64,000 nt of DNA, taken from positions 10,184,712-10,248,711 of the forward strand of contig CM024759.1 in assembly GCA_014218235.1 (NCBI GenBank). Direction: 5' to 3'. The DNA is from Colocasia esculenta (taxonomy: Eukaryota > Streptophyta > Magnoliopsida > Alismatales > Araceae). This document shows, one piece after another, positions 45,701-54,700 of the stretch (position 1 is its first letter; the number at the start of each line of letters is the position of its first letter). Below the pieces are notes generated by a model. It was not told the origin of the DNA. It saw only the letters and a list, made by a program, of their open reading frames with translations, and searched no databases. Position numbers and translations under genes: made by a program.

Positions 45701-48700
45701 AGAAGTTGGTCTATTGCCACTACAATATGAGGTTGAAGCTGAAATGCATTAAATATAGACAAAAGAAGAGCGAGGCAAGGCTAATGACTTTTGCAGGTAG
45801 TCATTGGGAGCAACGTTTTGCAGAGAGGGAAGCATTATCATCTCAAATTGATGTTGATGAGTTATTTGATGAGGAACACCCACTAAATGCATGGGTGGAA
45901 ACAAGACAGGAAAGGGATGTTCCAGAATTTGACCCTCGTGATTGCTCATGGGCGGAAGGAGAATTGGATGGAGTAGAGGCTGGAGATCCAGAGCTTAGGG
46001 TAAGTGAGGACCAACCTCTCACCCTCGGTCCTCTCTTCTCTTTGCCACGACACTCAGCTATCTTACCAGAGACATCTAGAGTGCCTCCCACTCAGCCTGC
46101 ATTAAGAAGAGCTGCAACACAAAAAGAGAAGAGTTCAAAAGCCTTAGAGTTAGAAAAAATAACATATGCCAGGCAAAAAAAGAGGAAAGTGCAGCAACCA
46201 ATTCGTAGTGATGACACCACACAAGATCCAAATGATGATGATGATGATGATGATGATGATGGGGCTGCCACTGGGGCCACAGGAGCTGGCCAGGGATATG
46301 CAGGAGCAGGATATACTGGGGCCACAGGTGTAGGGCTTACTGAAAGTTATGTACCAGAAACAGAACATCAGGGAGGCGGAGGAGAAGGACAAGGGCATGG
46401 ACAAGGGGGATATGAAGGACAACAACATCATGCAGCCTATGAGTGGCCACCTTGGGAGCCAAACTATAGTTCAGGGTCTACTCATATACCTGCATTTCAG
46501 CCTCCCATTTTACCGTACTCAGATATTAGTAGCTCACCTTATGGAGTACAAGGAGGATGGGGACCTTGGCCTTCACAAGAACAAGAGCCTAGTGGCCCTA
46601 GTGAAGCAACAAGTACATACAAACCGCTTGGTATATGGTGTCCAGCTCCATCACAATCTGGAGAAAGCTCAAGTCAACAATTTACACCAAGAGGGATTCA
46701 AATGGGTATGCATGATTTAGCAAATTCCCTCTTTGGTCATAGCTACCAAAACCCAAATGATGGTGGCTCATCTATGTCTGGAAGTGGATGGAAAGATTAT
46801 TAGTCTTCTATCAAATGTAAGTTACATGTACAATGTCTTAAATTTCATGTTTTATGTACTATGAATGCATGTATAATTGATTTTTGATGCAAATCTCAGT
46901 TCTTTCAGGAGTTCAGATTTTTTCTGTTTTTTCCAGAAATTTTCTGAATTTTCCTGATTTTTCCTGCATTTTTTCCAAAAAAATAAACATTTTATAATCT
47001 GGCCGATCCAGGATCGGCCAGACTTCCCTGGGATCCATGGGATCTTGCGATCCGATCCGATCCAGGATCGGATCGACCATGGTCGATCCCGATCCCGATC
47101 CCGATCCTGCCTTCCTTGGGCAAGGGGGTCTGCTCTAAGACCTGCTTCTTCCAAGTATGAGGTGGCAAGAGGGCCAGCTTCTAGACCTGCTTCTTCCAGG
47201 CATGAGGTGGCAAGAGGGTCTGCTTTAAGACCTGCCTTTTCTCAAGTAGGAGGCAGCAAGAAGGCCAGCTTCAAGACCTGCTTCTTCCAGGTATGAGATG
47301 GAAAGAGGGTCTGCTTTAAGACCTGCCTTTTTCTAAGTATGAGGTAGCAAGTGGGCCAGTCTTAACACCCTCTTTTTTTTTCAGTATGAGGTGGCAGGTA
47401 AGAGGGCGGCTTTCCCCTCTGTCCTTCAGCTTTTTTCCCCCTCTATAAGGGGGGCGACCCGACTTTTTTCCCCACCCTTTTACCCAAGTGAGCAGTGACC
47501 TTTACTCTGCCCCTCTTGGGTCTTTGGAGCATTTGGTAAGCAGCTAGAAATACCTTTGTAGTTATGTTGGCCTGGGTGCTGCAATTCTTAAGCAGTTGAA
47601 GACCTTTTGAGATGCTGAAAGGACCCATTTTGGCATTTTTCTCATGAGTTTTCTCCTACAAGAAGTTCTCCAATGTTTAGGATTCACTAAGAACACTCTT
47701 AATCCTGTCTCACTGAGTAATTTCTCCTTTCTCTTAAGACTCCTCAATTTTGATGACAAATCCGAAATAATTTCAAGGCATTTTTTGTCTAAGACTACCC
47801 TTGCTTAATCAAGTAAGCAGGGCCGTATTTCTGCAATAACTAAGTGTTGAAACCTCATTCAATATGAAGTCTGGGTGGTTTTCCCCTTTAATTTTTATAA
47901 ACACTGGGTTTATGTAAAGCATTTCAAGGGAATATCCTCTAGTCTAACACAAGCTTAAGTAGAGTATATTTGACAGTGTGAAGTAGTTGAGAATAATTTG
48001 GTGTTTTGAGGTCTTAGCTGCAGTTGATGCATATGTTTCCTTTGACTTTGTAGTCTGTGACTCTGTAATTTAGTATTACCCATGAGGAATCTCTCCTTGC
48101 CTACCTGATTGTAGTACCTCTCTTTATTATTTAAAATGGTGGTATGGTCCACTTCTCGTGGAGGAAAAAGTTAGTTTTATTTTATTTTATATTTTTTTCA
48201 GTTTTCAATTTTCAATAGGAAGGAAACACCAATGAATGCCTTGTTAACTTGGATTATTTTTCATGCTCTGGATGTGGCTTCCTATCAATGACAACAACTT
48301 AATTGTTTTACCATTTTCTTTTCCCTCTTCGTTTCCCTTGTCATTTTTATTTCCAATAGCATAATTGATTGTTTCATTTTTTTTCCTCTCATTTACACTT
48401 CAACCAAATGGTAGCTTCATTTTGTGCACATCTTTCATAAATCACAATATTCAATTGTTCCCTTGACATAAAAGATAGGAAATAAGGGTCATTATCCCAG
48501 CAGGGACAACCTGTGAATGTGTGTACTGCAGTTCATCAATAGGATAGGGCAAACTAATTTTCTGCAGTTTATCCATGGGATTTGGTACTAAAGCTAACGA
48601 TCTAAACAATTTTCATTCTGAGTGGCCATCAATCACTGTCCAGGGCCATTGTCATTTGGACTTTATCAAAATTATGTTTATTCTTGGAATTTTCCCTGAA

Positions 48701-51700
48701 GTTGTGGGATTAACAATTTCGGTAACATAATGTGTAGCTCAGTTGCAAAACATATTGTACATTGACAGATTGAGAGACAAAAGCTAGCATTTGGTGCACC
48801 AAAGGAGAAAAGGAAAAGGAAAGAAAAGTTCTTTACCATGACATGGATGATTTTGCTGCATAAGACAGATTCTATAATGTCCTTCAAGACTGCCACTAAC
48901 TCAAGGATGGCAATGCTGGTTTTGGTCGGATCCGAAACCGAAACATATCGGTTTCAGTTTCACCCAGTTTTGAGCATATCGGGTGGACATGAACTCCCCT
49001 TAAGAGGCGAGTTTGTCTGGTTTTACCCGGTTTTGGATCGTCCAGGTCCGAAACCAATATGTTTCGGCCGAAACTGCCATCCATGCACTAACTATACATT
49101 GACACTTTATTAGAGAAAGCATTTCGTAGTTCAAAAGACTTATTTTTCTGTTGATTTATGTTGAACGACAAGAATAAGTGAGTAAATATTACATTCTAGG
49201 TTGTTTTTCTTCTATAATGTATGCTTGGTTTTTCACAGGCCTCTGTAAAGAAGGAGAATGGTCAAACAGCAATGGTGCCACTTTTTCAAAGCCAGGAAAA
49301 CATTGCCGGGGAGGTATTATGTTAGATAATAATCTTTTAGTTTGGAAAAAGTGTTAAATTCCTGGTTAGTTACCTGGCTGCTGAAAAACATTGCTTCCTC
49401 TGTCACAGGTGTCCATTGAGCCCATTCAGGGAAAAAAGGTTGAACACACTGGAGTCAAGATAGAGCTTCTTGGGCAAATTGGTGTGCAACTTAGTTGGAA
49501 TATTTTACATCCTAGTTATAGTGTGACTCCTAGACTCCCAGTGCATGACATTTATGCCTATCCATGTTTGTTTGGCTCAGTATGTGCTTGAGGATCCTTT
49601 TTCTCAAATTGTCAATCATATTGAATCTATTTTTTCCCTGGTCAACTAAAGGTTATCTGACTACAAGAATTGTTTGTCTGGAAATAGTATATGCTTCTTT
49701 AGTTCTGGTTCATGGAGCAACCATTCCATGTCTTAGTTTTGTGATTAATCAAGTGATCATCAATTGTGAAATGCTGTTTGATCTTGATCTATGCTTATCT
49801 TTACATTGCTTCAACAGACTCTGGTTTGTTGATTTAGTTTCAGTCTTTCGCTGAAAAGCTTATGACTGATCATGCATTTGGCTCTCTGGATCATTTACCT
49901 ATTTCTCTCTGATCCCTATATTGAGTAGCTTGTGTGGTTCATTCAGTAAGGATGTAATAATATGGATCTGATAAACTGTTGTTATATGTTAGATCTGTGG
50001 TTCTCTTAATTCTATCTAATTTTCTTCGCAGAGCTCTACTTTGACAGAGGCAACTTTTATGACTTTACATCCCTTGGTAAGTTGATTTCATTGTTAGAGT
50101 AGTTATACATTACTTTCTTTGATATCTATGCTATCATCTTAGCACTTCCTCATGTTCAAGTAAATCTGGCAGGTGTCTGAGAGCTTTGTTCATTTTGATA
50201 TGTCTTATTTTCTGCGCTCCTATTTTATGTTGCTATTCCAAGATTGTTCTTATGAAGCTATTCTCAAAATCTAAACCCAGAAACCAGAACTTAGAATGCC
50301 CGGTGCTCATCCATGTTCTAGACTTTTATCTATGGCTGGTAATTGGATAGTTAGGCCTGTTTGATAAGAGGAGAGGTTATGCTGGATGAATTCTGCTTAG
50401 ATAAGATTTATCAGAATAAGTGCCTTTTTTACTTCGAAAATGATGATCTTGTTATACTTGAATAAAAAAAAGTTACATAAAATAAAAAATGACATAGGTA
50501 CAGAGAGATGAAATCAAGTCCTATTCTACTTTGAATAACCAGTTCTACTATTTTGGGAGAATGAGTTATTTCTGCAATAACTCATTCTTCCCAGAATATC
50601 CTGCAACCAGACCAGCACACACTAGAACATGGCAGATATCCTAGCACATTCTGCCTTATTCAGTTATGAGACAGGGTGTTAAGAAGATGCATGCCAGCTC
50701 TACATCAGATCAAAGAACAGATGAGAGTGAGAAATATTACACGGAGAAAAGGTAAATGAGCTATAGGTATGATGATGAGAGAATGAGATGGGTAAGAAAG
50801 ATAAAAGTGTGCACCCTGCTTTCTTCTTCCTCCTCTTTATTTTCTTTCGTCCATTGATCCCTGGGCTGATACCGATCCGGATTGAATCAGATCAGCCGGA
50901 TCAGTTGATCTGCCGGAAGTTGGATCGGCCGATCCGCCGAAGTCCTAGACGGCTAGATAAAAAAATGTGTTTTTTGAAAAAAAATAAGAAAAATGAAAAT
51001 TCAGAAAAGTCAGAAAACATGTCTTCATATATATATATATATATATATATTTTATGATGTAATCATACATATAAATTTACACATTCATATATATATACAC
51101 ACAATATTCATGTAACCATATAGATATATACATATCATATTAATGTACAAACATAATTAATTTGTACGCCCTAAATGTATATATTATATATACGTATCAC
51201 AATCTAAGTGTTGGAATAGGGAGCTTGAGGCCCTGAATTCTCCAATGTGCAAGTACGCATACATGGATCGACTTGAGCGGTCAGTTCGTAGGGGTCAAGG
51301 GGGCAGCAGTGCTCCTTGCGAGGGGTTTTATGGGGCGGAGCCCCCTGAAAGAAAAATTTAAGTTGCAAAGCAAAGGGACGGATCTCATTTGTTTATACAT
51401 ATGTGGTTATGAATCTTATGATATATGTAATCAACGAATCATATAAATAAACTTACACATTCGTATATGTATACAATATATATGTAATCACATGCATATC
51501 TCTTAAATGTACAACCACAATTAATATTATATCTTTGTAGTATACATATCATATTAATGAACGCTTTATACATATAAATGTGTGTTAATGTATATACAAT
51601 CCTGTATTAATGTAAATATTCTCTCTCTCTCTATCAGGGAATCAAAACTCGGCCAACTCGGGATCGGATCGCCCGAGTTGGCTCGGTTTTGGCCCCTCCG

Positions 51701-54700
51701 ATCCGAGCCGGGGTAACCTGTCCGGTCCCCTGCGCTCGGATCGGTCGGGCTCGGCTGGGCTCGGCGGGATCGCCGAGCCCGGGCCGGTCCGCCGCGGATC
51801 GGCCCGGACCGGGGCGATCCGCGGCCCAACGGCTAGTTCAGAACTAGCCGTTTTCTAGCCGTTGGGGACTGTTCCCCAACGGCCAGAAACGGCTCTTTGG
51901 AGCCTTTGGAGGCCTTGGGGGTCTATATAAACCCCCCAAAGGCCCCCAATATGTTCTAAACTCAAGTTTTGAGTTCTCCTCCCCTCCTCTCAATATTTTG
52001 GGCATTCTCTCTCTCTCTCGGGCACTATTTTGCACTATTTGGGAGGCGATCTCATCTTTCACACTCTTGGGATTCTTGTTCGACTATTCGGGCTCTCTCA
52101 CACACACTCTTGGCCCGAACTCTTGGCTGCGATTCATCTCCCTCTCTCTCATCCGCAAAAAAAAATTATTTATTTTCTGTTTTATTATTATTTAACTTCT
52201 TTTTTTGTGTTGTAAGTGATGGCCGCCGAAGGTGGTGCTGCTCCGGCTCCCCATTCTTCAAGCAACCCTCCTAGCACCGATCCCGCTTGGGCTCATGGTA
52301 TCGTTGTGGACATGGCTCGAAGGAAGGTCCAATGTAAATATTGTGACCGGGTCTTATCGGGCGGCATATTTCGTTTGAAACAACATCTAGCGGGAATTAA
52401 AGGTGAGGTGGCACCATGCTCGAGAGTTCCTGCTGAAGTTCGAATGCAATTTTGCCAATATATGAAGGAGAAAGAGACATCCAAAGCAAACACTAGTAGA
52501 AGACGGCAACAAATCCGGGAAGATTTATCTGCCCCTCCTCGAAGGTCCGTAGATTTACCAAGAGGGAGACAATTCTTTGATCTTGATCAAGATGAAGAAG
52601 GTTAGTAATTAGTTAACTTACTTTTGAAACATTTATTTTAGTTTAAGGCTTTAAGCACCCTCCGACCCTCATTCTATTTCTATCTCATATTATAGAACAA
52701 TTTCGTCGGGCATCGGAAGCAAGTCGAAGGTCTAATGCGGAAGAGGACTATCTCCGACGTACCGGTCGTCACGTAGGTCAAGGTAGTGGCCATGGGGGTA
52801 GCGGACAAGGGAGTTCAAGTGCTGGAATGAGTTCAAATATACCTGAGGTTCCAGTGGATATCCCTAGAGACGGAGATCCTAGAGTGGGACCAATAGACCC
52901 ATTTCTCACCAGGCGAAGGGAGAAGCAACCATCCATTTCTGCAGCATTCAAGAATTTGAAAATATGCAAGGAGAAGATAGGGAGAGCGACGTCAAGATGG
53001 TTCTTCTTCAACAGCATACCGGCTAATGCAGCAAAAGGACCATATTATGAGTCCATGATAGAGACTATTGGTGAAGTGGGCAAAGGGGTGGAAGGCCCTA
53101 CTTCATATGAAATCTACAACAAATACTTGGATATGGAGGTTGAAGATATGAAGGCATATGTTTCCACATTTGAACGAATATGGGATGAATATGGTTGCAC
53201 GTTAATGTGCGATGGATGGACAGGTATGTACAAGTGTTTGGCTAGTTAACTGTTATTCACTTATTCATTAATAAGACATAGGTTTTAATTTTTCATATGG
53301 AATTGTGCAGGCATTACACGAAGAAGTATGATAAACTTCTTAATCTACTGCAAAGCAGGGACTGTTTTTTGGAAGTCGGTAGACGCTTCTGGCAAGGTGA
53401 AGAATGCGGACTACCTATTTCAGTTGATGGATGAGATGGTGCAGGAGATTGGAGAGAAAAGAATTGTCCAAGTGGTAACCGACAATGCAGCGGCTTTCAA
53501 GTTGGCGGGCCAAAAACTAATGGAGAAAAGGGAACACTTATATTGGGTTCCTTGCTCCGCGCACTGCATTGACTTAATGCTAGAAGACATTTGTGAAGAT
53601 CCAATGGTGGAAAATGTGGTCAACAATGCAAGGTTCGTAACCACTTTCATCTACAACCACAACAACATATTGGACATCATGAGGACGCATACACATGGAC
53701 GGGAGTTGCTTCGGCCAGCACCTACAAGGTTTGCATCCCAATATATTGCATTGGATAGCATAAATGGGCAACGTAGCAACCTTATTAGGATGGTAGCATC
53801 GGAAGAGTGGGAAAACTATATGTCCCGACATGCTCCTACACGGGTGAGGGAGAATGGAAAGAAGGTGACCGACATTATCCAATCAAAGCCATTTTGGAAG
53901 GGGGTCCAAAATGTGTTGAATGTAGTAGAACCGCTTGTTCGAGTGTTAAGGGCGGTAGATGGGGAGAGGAGATCCGAGATGGGTTACTTGTACGAGGCTA
54001 TGGATCGAGCAAAGGAGCTTATCCAAATGAACAACAAAACAACGTATGCCAAGTGGTGGGAAATCGTAGATCGGCGATGGGAGCACACATTGCATCATGA
54101 TCTTCATGCTGCAGGTAAGCATAACACTTCAACTATTGTGAATTGTGATTACATATTATTTGCAACTCATGTTTTAACATTTATCTTCTACATGTAGGGC
54201 ATTTCTTCAACCCCCAATACATGTATAGGACTGATGGGAGGAGGGAGAACTATGACAATTCCTCCGAAGTGTTGATTGGGGCCAAAAATGTAATCAAACG
54301 GATGCTAGACAATGAGGATAGGGCAATCATAGCATGCAAACAAATGCATGATTATAGACTTCAACTCTACCACTTTGGTACTAGCACGGCACAACGAGCT
54401 GCTCAGATTTTGAGTCCAGGTTAGAAGTTACTCATCATATTTATTTGCATGTACAATGAGTTGGTTCTATTTTCTAACACATTATACATGCTTCATTTAC
54501 AGCGGATTGGTGGTTGGATCATGGAAGAACTTATGGATATGAAGACTTGGCCTATGTAGCTATTCGGGTTTTAAGCCAAACAACGTCTGCCACAGGGTGT
54601 GAGAGAAACTGGAGCACATTTGGCTTGATCCACACAAAACAAAGAAACCGGTTGAAGTCTGCACGTCTTGAGAAGTTGGTATTTTGCCACTACAACATGA

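Larger units (their letters stand above)
44219..47118 (+). mobile_element. hAT element A, internally deleted
   Basis: The 2,900-bp element has ends CATGGAAGGAAGAATCG and (inverted) CAAGGAAGGCAGGATCG. A perfect 8-bp duplication GGCAAGGG lies at 44211-44218 and 47119-47126. Subterminal GATCGA/GATCGG words crowd both ends. It lacks the BED finger and N-terminal transposase exons found in element B but keeps the C-terminal part. Confidence 0.93.

Noticed and set aside
50870..50950. GATCCG-rich patch as an independent hAT MITE
   Set aside because: Composition fits, but neither tips nor target duplication can be defined.
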